DNA from: a bacterium
GTDB lineage: Bacteria; Actinomycetota; Coriobacteriia; Coriobacteriales; CADBOM01
Length of the DNA stretch: 48,888 bases
Direction of reading: 5' to 3'
NCBI GenBank assembly: GCA_024698685.1
Contig: JAILQZ010000087.1
Coordinates: 1-48,888, forward strand
A program made the position numbers and the translations under genes. The notes under the pieces were generated by a model. The model was not told the DNA's origin. It ran no database searches and saw only the letters and a program-made list of their open reading frames with translations. This document shows positions 8,898-17,684 of the stretch, in pieces; position 1 is the first letter of the stretch; each line of letters begins with the position of its first letter.

Positions 8898-9019
8898 ACG
8901 CACTAGCTGGGCTGGACTCATTCCTTTTGTTGGCGCGTTGAATGCGGATTGTAAGTTGAGCGTGCTGTCAGCGGTTGGGTCTGCCGCAAGCCGTCAAAGC
9001 GGTACCCCACGAATTCCCA

Positions 9020-10030
9020 TCACCAGGGCGTGATGGGCTCGTTCACCTCGTCGCAGATGATGCGGTACGACTTGTAGCGCCTTGCGGGAATCTTGCCCGC
9101 TTCGAACGCGCGCCTCACCGCGCAACCGGGCTCGTCGTCGTGCTTGCAATCCCTGAACTTGCAATCCTGCGCAAGCTCGTAGATCTCGGGGAAAGACATG
9201 CTCAGGCCCTTACTGGCGCCCGCAAGCGAGAATGCGCGCAGCCCTGGCGAGTCGATCAGGATCCCGCCGCCGGGCAGCGCCAGCATCTTGCGCGCGATCG
9301 TGGTGTGCCTGCCCTTGCCATCGACCTCGCGAACCTCGCCCGTGCGTTGCACTTCCTCGCCGAGAAGCGCGTTGACGAGCGCGGACTTCCCCACACCCGA
9401 CTTCCCGAGCATAACCGCGGTACGCCCGATGCCCACGAACTCGCGGATCTCGTCGATCCCCTCCCCCGTCATCGCCGACTCGACGACGATCGGCGTGTCG
9501 TCGGCGACGGCGCGCACGCGCTCGATGTCGCGCTCCAGGTCGGCCGCGATGTCGCTCTTCGAGAGGACGATCACCGGTTCGGCATCGCTCTCGTACGCCA
9601 GCGTCAGCTCGCGCTCCAAGTGGAAGATGTTGACGCCATTGCGGCTCAACGGATGGACGACTATCACGACATCGACGTTGGACGCCAGCGTCTGCATGCC
9701 GCTGCGCTTGCTCGAATCGAGCCGCCTCAGCGCATTTCGCCGCGGAAGCACCGAGTAGATGACGGCGTTGTCGTGGTTGGGGGGAAAGCCCGCAACGACC
9801 CAGTCGCCCACGCAGGCGAGCTCGTCAGACTCCTTGACGATGGAAATCGCGTGCTCGGCGCGAACGTTGCCGCGCGAGGTGCAGATCAGCGGCAGCGATC
9901 TGTCCAGCTGGACCACGCGCGCAAGCTCGGGCTCGCAGGGCAGCTCGCCCAGCTCGGCCACGGCCTTGCGGTAGGCGCTCGCGGTGGCCTCATCTACAGG
10001 GAACATCTCGAGCTCGATGTTGCCCGCCAT
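9020..10030 (-). CDS. rsgA: Ribosome small subunit-dependent GTPase A
   Basis: A 336-aa circularly permuted GTPase that checks late assembly of the 30S subunit. The order of G motifs is permuted as expected: G4 SKSD first, then G1 GKSGVGKS, then G3 DSPG. An N-terminal OB-fold region (about residues 35-100) binds rRNA. The C-terminal zinc knuckle is CKFRDCKHDDEPGC. All family features are present. GAGG is 6 bases before the ATG. It is the last gene of the trkH operon, starting 3 bp after the upstream stop, which suggests translational coupling. Confidence 0.95.
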   Translation of the reverse strand: MAGNIELEMFPVDEATASAYRKAVAELGELPCEPELARVVQLDRSLPLICTSRGNVRAEHAISIVKESDELACVGDWVVAGFPPNHDNAVIYSVLPRRNALRRLDSSKRSGMQTLASNVDVVIVVHPLSRNGVNIFHLERELTLAYESDAEPVIVLSKSDIAADLERDIERVRAVADDTPIVVESAMTGEGIDEIREFVGIGRTAVMLGKSGVGKSALVNALLGEEVQRTGEVREVDGKGRHTTIARKMLALPGGGILIDSPGLRAFSLAGASKGLSMSFPEIYELAQDCKFRDCKHDDEPGCAVRRAFEAGKIPARRYKSYRIICDEVNEPITPW

Positions 10031-10033
10031 CGG

Positions 10034-10666
10034 CTACCTCAGCCTCTCGCGCAGGCGCCAGTAGAGCAGGCCGAGTGCTCCGGCGAGCACCAACAGGCCG
10101 GCCGCGATGTAGACCTTGTGCATGTCGAGCCCATGCGCGACGGGGAAGCCATTCGAGATGACCTCGACGCTCTGCGCGTGCACGTCCACATCGCCTTGAT
10201 GCGACGGACAGTCGAGGTGGAACACACCCACGACCTTGAGCGTATCGCCCTGAGAGCTGTAGCTGCCGCGATGGGTGATCTTGGCGGCATCGGCATCGCT
10301 CATGTAAACCGCGATGCTCGCGCCGTCATCATAGAGCGTGACCCACTTGTACCCATCGCCCGCATTGACGTCGTTGCCGATGACCTCGCCATCGAATACT
10401 ACGACGAGCCCGTTGAGGTGGCTTCCTCCGCTGATCAGGCCCTCGATGGCGATGTTCTCGTCAGCATCGATTACGGTGTCTGGATTGGTGGTGTCGAGCG
10501 AGGTATCGGCGGTTCCAGTGCCGCTGAAATCACCCTTATACTCCTCGGCTGCGCTCTCATCGATCGCGCCCGACGGCTCCGCGTACGCCAGAAGACCAGG
10601 GAGCGCAATGCACAGCGCAGCCAGCATCAACGCGATCGCGAGCCTGATTCCACGCTTCCTAGCCAT
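10034..10666 (-). CDS. Exported, membrane-anchored OB-fold-like protein of unknown function
   Basis: A 210-aa protein. It has an N-terminal signal sequence (ARKRGIRLAIALMLAALCIALPG, with a possible cleavage after AYA), an extracytoplasmic domain and a C-terminal membrane helix (VYIAAGLLVLAGALGLLYW) ending in basic residues. The domain (about residues 80-170) reads like an OB fold (VVFDGEVIGNDV, then WVTLYDDGASIAVYM and DTLKVVGVFHLDCP). I use ATG 10666, not the track start at 10768, which lies within trkH. AAGGTGG precedes it, and it overlaps the trkH stop by 8 bases. Its place between trkH and rsgA is the only clue to its role. The function is not recognised. Confidence 0.75.
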   Translation of the reverse strand: MARKRGIRLAIALMLAALCIALPGLLAYAEPSGAIDESAAEEYKGDFSGTGTADTSLDTTNPDTVIDADENIAIEGLISGGSHLNGLVVVFDGEVIGNDVNAGDGYKWVTLYDDGASIAVYMSDADAAKITHRGSYSSQGDTLKVVGVFHLDCPSHQGDVDVHAQSVEVISNGFPVAHGLDMHKVYIAAGLLVLAGALGLLYWRLRERLR

Positions 10667-12245
10667 TGTCACCCACCTTCTTGCTACGCTTCTGCTCGCG
10701 CTTGAACTCTCGCCTATGGTCGCGCTTGTGCTTGCGCCTCGGAGCAATCGTGACGATGATCGAGACAATCAGCGCGAGAACCGTGATGAACTCGAGCCTG
10801 CCGAGGATCATCTGGAGAAGGTAGGTTACCTTCAGGACGAACGGCATGCCAGCTCCGACGACTCCCGAGGTGAAGCCCGCATTGGAGGTCGCCGAGATCG
10901 ACTCGAAGATCGCCGATACTGCATCGTATCCGCACGCAAGTCCGATGACCGCGCCGATGATGTAGCTGGCGAAGTAGAGGAAGACGATGACGAGCGCCGT
11001 AGACGCAACCTCCTGCGAGACGATGCGCCTGCCGCCCGACGTCGACGTGTAGGAGGCGACCATGTTCGCGCTCTCGGGCGCGAGCACCTGCTTGATGCGC
11101 ATCGCAACCGTCTTGAAGACGATTCCCAGGCGCAGCATCTTGATACCGCCGGAAGTCGACTCGGACATGCCGCCGATGGTCATCGATATCGCGATCATGA
11201 AGAAGACGCCCGAGCCCACGACGTTGGTGAGCTGATTGGCTGTGATCACCTGGAAGCCCGTATTCGTCGTCGCGGAGATCACGGTGAAGAGCATCTTGCG
11301 CAATAGCGTATCGATGTCGTTCATCTGGCTGCCAAGGCAGACGACGATCATGAGGAAGACGGTGACGATCAGAATCCAGATCGCAAAGGTGCGAACCTCG
11401 ATGTTCTTGAAGAACTCGGTCACGTGGCCGCGACGCATCCTGTTGTAGAGCGAGAAGTTGATCGCTCCGAGCACCATGATGAACATCGTGATGAACTCGA
11501 GCGGCCAGCAATGGTAGTAGAGGATGCCTAGCGATGTGGTGCAGAATCCTCCCGTGTCGTATGTGCCGATGGTCATGCAAACGCCGTTGAAGATCGCATC
11601 CGGCACGTGCATTCCCTTGATCAACAGGACGACGGTCAGGATGACCGAGCCGATAGCGACTACCACGATCGAGAAGCGCCAGATGAACGAGGCGGTCTGC
11701 TTGATGTCGGGCAGAACGTGATCGTGGCGCCCCTCTGCATCGTAAAGCGATGCCGATCCGCCGCCCTTGGCGAAGGCGCCAAACGAAAGGGCGATGACAA
11801 GCACTCCCTGACCGCCGATGTATTGGAGGATGAACCTCCATACGTTGTCGGCCATCGAGAGGTGCTCGATGTCGCGCAGCATCGTGAAGCCCGTGGTCGT
11901 GAAGCCCGAAACGGCCTCGAAGTAGCTATCGAAGAAGCTGTCGAAGTGCCCTGAGAGGAAGAGCGGGATCGCCGCGAAGAGCGAGCAGGCGAACCACGCG
12001 ATCGCGGTGATGATGACCGCCTGCTTCCTGCGCAGGATGCTCGGCGAGACCTTGACGAGGCAGAGGATGATCGCAGAGGCAACGGTGATCGCGATGCCGA
12101 TGAGGTAGTTGATGCTGATGGCGTAGTCCTGCGCAACCAGTCCGACGATCATCGGCAGGCACATAGCGAGAGCGACCACCAGCAGCAGCTTGCCGAGGTA
12201 GTGGCATACGATCCTCAGATCTTCGAGATAGATGCGGGGCCACAT
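10659..12245 (-). CDS. trkH: TrkH-type potassium uptake membrane subunit
   Basis: A 528-aa polytopic membrane protein of the TrkH/KtrB family, which forms the potassium pathway. The repeated pore-loop filter sequences are visible: SGFTTTGFT, GTYDTGGF, SATTNTGF and SATSNAGFTSG. The C-terminus is very basic (RRKHKRDHRREFKREQKRSKK). These transporters normally need a cytoplasmic NAD(H)/ATP-binding partner, TrkA or KtrA; none is encoded nearby, so it must be elsewhere. A small membrane ORF ends 6 bp upstream, and an exported protein overlaps the stop. The start codon follows GGTG at a loose distance, so coupling to the small ORF is likely. Confidence 0.93.
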   Translation of the reverse strand: MWPRIYLEDLRIVCHYLGKLLLVVALAMCLPMIVGLVAQDYAISINYLIGIAITVASAIILCLVKVSPSILRRKQAVIITAIAWFACSLFAAIPLFLSGHFDSFFDSYFEAVSGFTTTGFTMLRDIEHLSMADNVWRFILQYIGGQGVLVIALSFGAFAKGGGSASLYDAEGRHDHVLPDIKQTASFIWRFSIVVVAIGSVILTVVLLIKGMHVPDAIFNGVCMTIGTYDTGGFCTTSLGILYYHCWPLEFITMFIMVLGAINFSLYNRMRRGHVTEFFKNIEVRTFAIWILIVTVFLMIVVCLGSQMNDIDTLLRKMLFTVISATTNTGFQVITANQLTNVVGSGVFFMIAISMTIGGMSESTSGGIKMLRLGIVFKTVAMRIKQVLAPESANMVASYTSTSGGRRIVSQEVASTALVIVFLYFASYIIGAVIGLACGYDAVSAIFESISATSNAGFTSGVVGAGMPFVLKVTYLLQMILGRLEFITVLALIVSIIVTIAPRRKHKRDHRREFKREQKRSKKVGDNG

Positions 12246-12251
12246 GTGGGT

Positions 12252-12413
12252 CTACACCAGCTTGATGATGATGGTCAGGAGAGCGAGGAAGACCAAGAAT
12301 GCTCCGAACGCGAGCAGGATGGTGAAGACGCTCTTGACGAATCTGAAGGCCGTGCCGTTGACCCTGTGGTTGATGTTATGAGCCATGCCTAACCCGGTGA
12401 ACCGGAATGCCAT
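12252..12413 (-). CDS. Small single-span membrane protein upstream of trkH
   Basis: A 53-codon ORF, too short for the ORF track. It starts MAFRFTGLGMAHNINHRV and ends with a hydrophobic helix, FTILLAFGAFLVFLALLTIII, then KLV. A shorter 44-aa form could start at ATG 12386. The upstream ATG is directly preceded by ACAGGTAAGGAG. It lies 6 bp from trkH on the same strand and is probably co-translated. The basic N-terminus followed by a single membrane helix is the layout of small membrane subunits or regulators (compare KdpF, without claiming homology). I do not recognise a family; a role in TrkH assembly or gating is inference from position. Confidence 0.6.
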   Translation of the reverse strand: MAFRFTGLGMAHNINHRVNGTAFRFVKSVFTILLAFGAFLVFLALLTIIIKLV

Positions 12414-12490
12414 CTCCTTACCTGTAGCCAGATACGAAAAACAAGCTCCCCGAAATGATAAGCAATAAAATGCGCGAAGGCTATATATGT

Positions 12491-12518
12491 TATCGGCAGC
12501 GCCATTCAGACGCTGCCG
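12491..12518. other. Hairpin between punA and the trkH operon
   Basis: CGGCAGCG and CGCTGCCG form a perfect 8-bp stem. There is no T-run in either direction, so it may be a weak terminator for punA or a processing site. A second, imperfect repeat lies just beside it (12545-12569, GCGCAATTTTGC / GCAAAATGCGC). Confidence 0.4.
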
Positions 12519-12574
12519 AAATCAATGCATATATGCCGCAAATGCGCAATTTTGCACGCAAAATGCGCTTCCAA

Positions 12575-13387
12575 CTACTCGATGATGCCATCCAGAAGCT
12601 TGCCGAGGCGCTCCGGAACGCCATCCATCGCCGCGGTGATGTCATCGAGGCCGAGCTTGTCCACCGTCATCCCGGCCGCCATGTTGGTTACGAGCGATAT
12701 CGCCAGAAGCTCGATGCCGCAAGCCGATGCCGCGATCACCTCGGGTACGGTGGACATGCCCACGAGGTCCGCGCCCCAGATGCGGAACGCGCGGATCTCC
12801 GCCGGGGTCTCGAACGACGGCCCGAAGACTCCGATGTAGACACCCTCGGCGAGTTCGACGCCATGCTTGGCCGCCACGGCCTTGGCCTTCTCGCGCAGTG
12901 CGGGCGAATATGCGTAGGTCATGTCGCAGCAGGCGTTGGCTAGCCTCGGGTCTATGCCGAGCCTCAGCGGGTTGTCGCCCGAGAAGTTGATGTGGTCCTT
13001 GATCAGCACGAAGTCGGTGACGTTGTAGCTCGCGTTGATCGCGCCCGTGGCATTGGTGATGATCAGCGTCTTCACGCCGAGCAGCTTCATGACGAATACC
13101 GGGAACGCAACCTCATAGGACTCGTAGCCCTCGTACATGTGGATGCGTCCCTGCATGCAGATGACCTGCTTGCCATTGAACTTGCCGATTACGAACTTGC
13201 CTGGATGCATCGAATTGGTGGAGCAGCGCATGTTCGGCACGTCGGCGTACTCGATCACGGTCTCCACCTCGAGGTTCGAGACCGCCTTCGCAAAGCCGCT
13301 CCCCAGGATGATTCCGTACTCGGGCGCCTCGCCGATCTTGGAGGCGATGAAGTCGCTGGCTTCCTTGACCTTTGCATACTCGATCAT
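12575..13387 (-). CDS. punA: Purine-nucleoside phosphorylase
   Basis: A 270-aa enzyme of the trimeric (class I, PNP/MTAP) family that splits purine ribo- or deoxyribonucleosides with phosphate to give the free base and sugar-1-phosphate. Seen motifs include ILGSGFAKAV near residue 28 (phosphate loop), the family signature around MRCSTNSMHPGKF and GRIHMYEGY, TNATGAIN, and GVYIGVFGPSFETPAEIR with the base-binding Glu. The gene starts 12 bp after the clpB stop on the same strand, so it is probably read through from the heat-shock operon or an internal promoter. Linkage of punA to clpB is unusual and has no obvious functional reason. Confidence 0.93.
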   Translation of the reverse strand: MIEYAKVKEASDFIASKIGEAPEYGIILGSGFAKAVSNLEVETVIEYADVPNMRCSTNSMHPGKFVIGKFNGKQVICMQGRIHMYEGYESYEVAFPVFVMKLLGVKTLIITNATGAINASYNVTDFVLIKDHINFSGDNPLRLGIDPRLANACCDMTYAYSPALREKAKAVAAKHGVELAEGVYIGVFGPSFETPAEIRAFRIWGADLVGMSTVPEVIAASACGIELLAISLVTNMAAGMTVDKLGLDDITAAMDGVPERLGKLLDGIIE

Positions 13388-13399
13388 TGTGCACGCTCC

Positions 13400-16108
13400 T
13401 TATGGCAGATCGAATCCGCCGAAGTCGAGGTCGAGGTCCTCGAGGCTCACGAGCTGCGGGCCGTCGGAGGACATTCCCTGCGGGATTACCGTGAAGTTGC
13501 CGTTCTCATCGAGGTCGACGAGCACCGAGTAGCCCTCGCCTATCTCCCCTGCTATCAGCGCGTTTGCCACCCTGTCGACGATCTCCTTCTGGATGAGCCT
13601 CTTGAGCGGGCGAGCGCCGAAGACCGGATCAAGACCATCGATGATCAGCTGGTCCATCGCCTTGGGAGCGATGTCGAGCGAGATCTTCTGCTTGGCAAGG
13701 CGACCGCGGACGTCGGCGAGCTGCAGCTGGACGATCTGGTCGAGCAGGCTCATGTCGAGCGCCTGGAACTGGATGATGTCGTCGATCCTGTTGAGGAACT
13801 CGGGCTTGAAGGTCATCTTGAGCGCCGCGTCGATGACGGACTTCTCATCGGTCTTCTTGCCGAGCTGATCGCCGAGCTCCTTGATGAGCTCCTCGCCCAC
13901 GCCGTGCTCTCTGAATTCGCGGATCGCTGCGGAAGCTGCGTTGCTCGTCATGATGATGATCGTGTTGAGGAAGCTGACGACCCTGCCCTGGCCATCGGTA
14001 AGGCGACCGTCGTCGAGCACCTGCAGCAAGATGTTGAAGACATCGGGGTGCGCCTTCTCGATCTCGTCGAGGAGGATGACGGAGTACGGGCGATGGCGAA
14101 CGGCCTCGGTGAGCTGGCCGCCCTCGTCGTATCCGACGTATCCTGGAGGCGCGCCGATGAGCCTCTGCACGCTGAACTTCTCCATGTATTCCGACATGTC
14201 GATGCGCACGAGCGCCTTCTCATCGTCGAAGAGCGCTTCGGCAAGCGCCTTGGCGAGCTCGGTCTTGCCGACGCCAGTCGGTCCGAGGAAGAGGAAGGTG
14301 CCGAGCGGCTTGGAGGGATCGTTGAGGCCTGCGCGGCTGCGGCGGATTGCGCTCGCAACGGCGGTGACGGCCTCGTCCTGCCCGACCACGCGGCGGTGGA
14401 GCTGCTCCTCGAGGTGGCGCAGCTTCTCCATCTCGCCCTCCATCATCCTGGTGACGGGGATGCCGGTCCAGTCGGAGACGACCTCGGCGATGTCCTCCTC
14501 GGTGACCTCCTCCTTGAGGATCGAGCCCTCCTCCTGCTTGGCCTCGAGCGCCTTGGTGGCATCCTCGAGCTCAGTCTGCAAGCTCGGGATGATTCCGTAC
14601 CTGAGCTGGGAGGCCTTGTCGAGGTCTCCGTCGCGCACAGCCTTGTCGAGCTCTATGTTCTTGGCATCGATGTCGCTCTTAAGGCGCTGGACGCGCGTGA
14701 TGACATCCTTCTCCGAGGACCATTCGGCTTTCATCTCATCGAGCTTCTCGGAGAGCTGGGCCATCTGCTTGCGGAGCGTCTCGAGATGCTTGGCCGAGGC
14801 CTCGTCGGTCTCCTTGAGGAGCGCCTGCTCCTCGATCTGCATCTGCGTGAGCTGGCGGTCGGCGTTATCGATCTCAACGGGCATCGAGTCGATCTCGATG
14901 CGCAGGCGGCTGGCGGCCTCGTCCATCAGGTCGATCGCCTTGTCCGGAAGGAACCTGTCCGCGATGTACCTGTTGGAGAGCTCTGCGGCCGCAACGAGCG
15001 AGCTGTCGGTGATGCGCACGCCGTGGTGGATCTCGTACTTCTCCTTGAGCCCGCGCAGGATGGCGATGGTGTCCTCAACGCTGGGCTCGTTGATGACGAC
15101 GGGCTGGAACCTGCGCTCGAGCGCAGAGTCCTTCTCGATGTACTTGTGATACTCGTCGAGCGTGGTGGCGCCGATCGTGTGGAGCGTGCCCCTGGCGAGC
15201 GCCGGCTTGAGCATGTTGCGCGCGTCGAGGGTGCTATCCCCGCCCGCGCCCGCGCCGACGATCGTGTGCAGCTCGTCGATGAAGAGGATGATGCGCCCAT
15301 CGGAGTTCTCCACCTCGCGCAGAGCGGCCGTGAGCCTATCCTCGAACTCGCCCCTGTACTTTGTGCCCGCGAGCATGGCCGCGAGGTCGAGCGAGATGAT
15401 ATCCCTGTCCTTGAGCGTCGAAGGAACGTCGCCAGCGGCGATGCGCTGCGCAAGCCCCTCGACGATGGCGGTCTTGCCGGTGCCGGCCTCTCCGATGAGA
15501 ACCGGGTTGTTCTTCGTCCTGCGGCTGAGGACCTGGATGGTCCTGCGGATCTCGGCGTTCCTGCCGATGACCGGGTCGAGCTTGCCCGCCCTCGCGTCCT
15601 CGGTGAGGTTGTGGCCGAACTGCGAGAGTACCTCGAGCTGCAGGTTGTCGGTTTGATCGGTGATGCGGGCCGCGCCACGCATCTGCTCGTAGACGCTCTG
15701 GCAACGCGAAGCCGTGACGCCCTCGCGCTGGAGGATCTTGCCCGCCGAGCCCTTGTCGTCGCAAAGGGCGATCAGCACGTGCTCGGGCGCCGCGAACGAG
15801 TCGCCCATGCCGGAAGCGACCTTGACGGCGTTGTCGATGAGATCGCTGAGCGCAGGACTCGGTATCGACATCATCATCGTCTGACCCGGGCGTGACGTAT
15901 CTTCGACGGCCTCCTCGACGGCATTGCGGATCGTGCCCATGTCGCCGCTGACCTTCTCTATGATGATCGGGATGTTGTTGTCCCCCGCATCGAGCAGCGC
16001 CTTGAACATGTGGATCGGCTCGATCATCGGTGCTTCCGCATCGCTTGCGATCGAGAAAGACTGCTGGAACGCCTCTTGCGACTTGACAGCCAGCTTATCC
16101 AGTCTCAT
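13400..16108 (-). CDS. clpB: ATP-dependent chaperone ClpB
   Basis: A 902-aa hexameric disaggregase that pulls polypeptides out of aggregates together with DnaK. Order: a Clp N-domain (1-150), AAA+ module 1 with Walker A GEAGTGKT and Walker B ILFIDELH, a long coiled-coil middle domain (about 410-560) that is the ClpB hallmark, then AAA+ module 2 with GPTGVGKT and the GYVGYDEGG pore loop. It is somewhat longer than the usual 860 aa. AAGGAGG lies about 5 bases before the ATG. It is transcribed with the dnaK-grpE-dnaJ-hspR genes, though a 98-bp gap with an 8-bp inverted repeat separates it from hspR and may hold its own promoter. Confidence 0.96.
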   Translation of the reverse strand: MRLDKLAVKSQEAFQQSFSIASDAEAPMIEPIHMFKALLDAGDNNIPIIIEKVSGDMGTIRNAVEEAVEDTSRPGQTMMMSIPSPALSDLIDNAVKVASGMGDSFAAPEHVLIALCDDKGSAGKILQREGVTASRCQSVYEQMRGAARITDQTDNLQLEVLSQFGHNLTEDARAGKLDPVIGRNAEIRRTIQVLSRRTKNNPVLIGEAGTGKTAIVEGLAQRIAAGDVPSTLKDRDIISLDLAAMLAGTKYRGEFEDRLTAALREVENSDGRIILFIDELHTIVGAGAGGDSTLDARNMLKPALARGTLHTIGATTLDEYHKYIEKDSALERRFQPVVINEPSVEDTIAILRGLKEKYEIHHGVRITDSSLVAAAELSNRYIADRFLPDKAIDLMDEAASRLRIEIDSMPVEIDNADRQLTQMQIEEQALLKETDEASAKHLETLRKQMAQLSEKLDEMKAEWSSEKDVITRVQRLKSDIDAKNIELDKAVRDGDLDKASQLRYGIIPSLQTELEDATKALEAKQEEGSILKEEVTEEDIAEVVSDWTGIPVTRMMEGEMEKLRHLEEQLHRRVVGQDEAVTAVASAIRRSRAGLNDPSKPLGTFLFLGPTGVGKTELAKALAEALFDDEKALVRIDMSEYMEKFSVQRLIGAPPGYVGYDEGGQLTEAVRHRPYSVILLDEIEKAHPDVFNILLQVLDDGRLTDGQGRVVSFLNTIIIMTSNAASAAIREFREHGVGEELIKELGDQLGKKTDEKSVIDAALKMTFKPEFLNRIDDIIQFQALDMSLLDQIVQLQLADVRGRLAKQKISLDIAPKAMDQLIIDGLDPVFGARPLKRLIQKEIVDRVANALIAGEIGEGYSVLVDLDENGNFTVIPQGMSSDGPQLVSLEDLDLDFGGFDLP

Positions 16109-16155
16109 ACGCGCCTCCTTTCGATTGAATCCCGGCCCCTACCGGGCATATATAA

Positions 16156-16185
16156 GCTTCTAGCAGGGGTTTTGCCACTAGAAGC
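16156..16185. promoter_or_regulatory. Inverted repeat between hspR and clpB
   Basis: GCTTCTAG and CTAGAAGC form a perfect 8-bp inverted repeat around 14 bases, about 50 bp before clpB, next to TTATATATG on the minus strand. It may be an operator, an mRNA-processing hairpin or an attenuator. No T-run follows. It does not fit the HAIR consensus of HspR. Confidence 0.45.
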
Positions 16186-16206
16186 GCTGCTTTCACTTTG
16201 TGTGGA

Positions 16207-16617
16207 TCAGATGTCCCACGGATAGCGGAGCTGGTCGTCCTCGACCTTGACTATCGCGCTGATAGCCGCCTTCATGCGCAGGTCGTGGAGGTCCTTCTCC
16301 AGCTGCTTGCGCACCTTCTGGAGCTGCTCCACATGCCTCTCGCTATCCTTGAGGCGCTCCTCGAGGTCCAAGATCCTGATGACCCCGGCGAGGTTGATTC
16401 CCTCGGCTGTGAGGTCGTTGATGAGGTTGACCCTCGCGATATCCGCGCGCGAGTACATCCTCGTGTTGCCTGCCGTGCGCTTGGGCGATACCAGGCCCTT
16501 CGACTCATACGCTCGCAGCGTCTGCGGGTGCACTCCAGCAAGCTCTGCGGCCACGCTGATCATGAACAGCGGTCGCTCGTCTTCGTTCATCAGCATATCG
16601 ATCATCTCGCCTCTCAT
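16207..16617 (-). CDS. hspR: HspR-type heat-shock repressor (MerR family)
   Basis: A 136-aa MerR-family DNA-binding protein. The winged helix begins MISVAAELAGVHPQTLRAYESKGLVSPKRT (about residues 19-48), followed by RMYSRADIARVNLINDL. A leucine-rich coiled coil (about 85-115) provides dimerisation. In actinobacteria HspR represses the dnaK operon with DnaK as co-repressor, and the gene's place after dnaJ is the classical arrangement. No metal-binding cysteines are present, as expected for HspR. The start is uncertain: ATG 16617 (track), 16605 (after AGAGG) and 16590 are all possible. Confidence 0.9.
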   Translation of the reverse strand: MRGEMIDMLMNEDERPLFMISVAAELAGVHPQTLRAYESKGLVSPKRTAGNTRMYSRADIARVNLINDLTAEGINLAGVIRILDLEERLKDSERHVEQLQKVRKQLEKDLHDLRMKAAISAIVKVEDDQLRYPWDI

Positions 16618-16657
16618 CTTCGATGCAGCGCCGCGATAGCCCGCAGCGCTCCACCAA

Positions 16658-17647
16658 TCACTTCTTCAGCTCGTTTTCGATGGTGCCCCTGATGCTCTCC
16701 CCGTCCTTGGCGATGGCTGAGTCGAGAGCCTTGAGGGCCGCCTTCACATCCGAACTGGCCTTGGTGGGAAGAACCACCTTGATGGTGATCTTGAGATCTC
16801 CCTTGCCGGACTTCTTGACCCTCGGGGCACCCTTGCCGTTGATGACGATCTCGTCGCCGCTCTGAGAACCAGCCGGGACGCTGATCTTGATCTTGCCGCC
16901 CTCGGGCGTCGGAACCATGATCTTGGCGCCGAGAACCGCCTCGGAAATCGAAACGGGCAGCTCCATCAGGACGTTGGCGCCCTTGCGCGTGTAGAGCGGA
17001 TGCGGCTTGATCTTGGTGACCACGAGCAGGTCTCCGCGCTCGCCGCCATCGGGGCTCACGCCGCCCTTGCGCTTGTAGCGCATCTGGCCGCCATCGACTG
17101 CGCCGGCGGGGATGTTGACGATGATCTCCTCGATGTCGCCTGTATCTGGGTTCTTGATCTTGACCTTCTTCTGCGCACCCGAGAACGCCTCGTTAAACGA
17201 GATGTGCAGCGTGCTCTTGAAGTCCTTGCCCTTCCTGGGCTGCGAAGGCTGCTGGTACTGCTGGCCCGCTCGAGCCGCACCGCCGAACATGTCGGCCCAA
17301 CTTCCGCCGCCGCCTTGTCCGCCGAATCCGGCGAACTGGCTGAAGATCTCCTCCCAGCCGTTGGGCATGCCACCGGTGGAAGTGTAGGACCAGCCCCCGC
17401 CAGGGGTGCCGGAGCCGCCGAATCCTGAGCTCGACGCGTACTGCCCGAAGGTGTCGTACTGCTTGCGCTTCTGGGCGTCCGACAGCACCTCGTATGCCGC
17501 GTTGATCTCCTTGAACTTCTCCTCATCGCCGCCAGCGTCTGGGTGGTACTTCCTAGCCAGCTTGTGATAGGCCTTCTTGATCTCATCATCGGTGGCATCG
17601 CGCTTGACACCCAAGATGTCATAATATGATCTTTGCGTGCTTGCCAT
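16658..17647 (-). CDS. dnaJ: DnaJ-family co-chaperone, type II (no zinc finger)
   Basis: A 329-aa Hsp40. Residues 1-70 are the J-domain with the HPD motif ([10 protein letters not shown]) that stimulates the DnaK ATPase. A Gly/Phe-rich linker follows (about 75-115, [12 protein letters not shown]). Then two C-terminal beta domains bind clients (from [15 protein letters not shown]). The cysteine-rich zinc domain of classical DnaJ is missing and the protein has no CxxCxGxG repeats, so it is CbpA-like. Even so, it occupies the dnaJ slot between grpE and hspR, which is the usual order in actinobacteria but normally with a zinc-containing DnaJ. GAGG is 8 bases before the ATG. Confidence 0.93.
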   Translation of the reverse strand: MASTQRSYYDILGVKRDATDDEIKKAYHKLARKYHPDAGGDEEKFKEINAAYEVLSDAQKRKQYDTFGQYASSSGFGGSGTPGGGWSYTSTGGMPNGWEEIFSQFAGFGGQGGGGSWADMFGGAARAGQQYQQPSQPRKGKDFKSTLHISFNEAFSGAQKKVKIKNPDTGDIEEIIVNIPAGAVDGGQMRYKRKGGVSPDGGERGDLLVVTKIKPHPLYTRKGANVLMELPVSISEAVLGAKIMVPTPEGGKIKISVPAGSQSGDEIVINGKGAPRVKKSGKGDLKITIKVVLPTKASSDVKAALKALDSAIAKDGESIRGTIENELKK

Positions 17648-17684
17648 ATCGATTACCTCGTAACCCTAATGCTTCCTATGATGC

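Noticed and set aside
12992-15895. 967-aa plus-strand ORF opposite punA and clpB
   Set aside because: A codon-bias mirror of clpB, running through two real genes, with no ribosome-binding site and no family.
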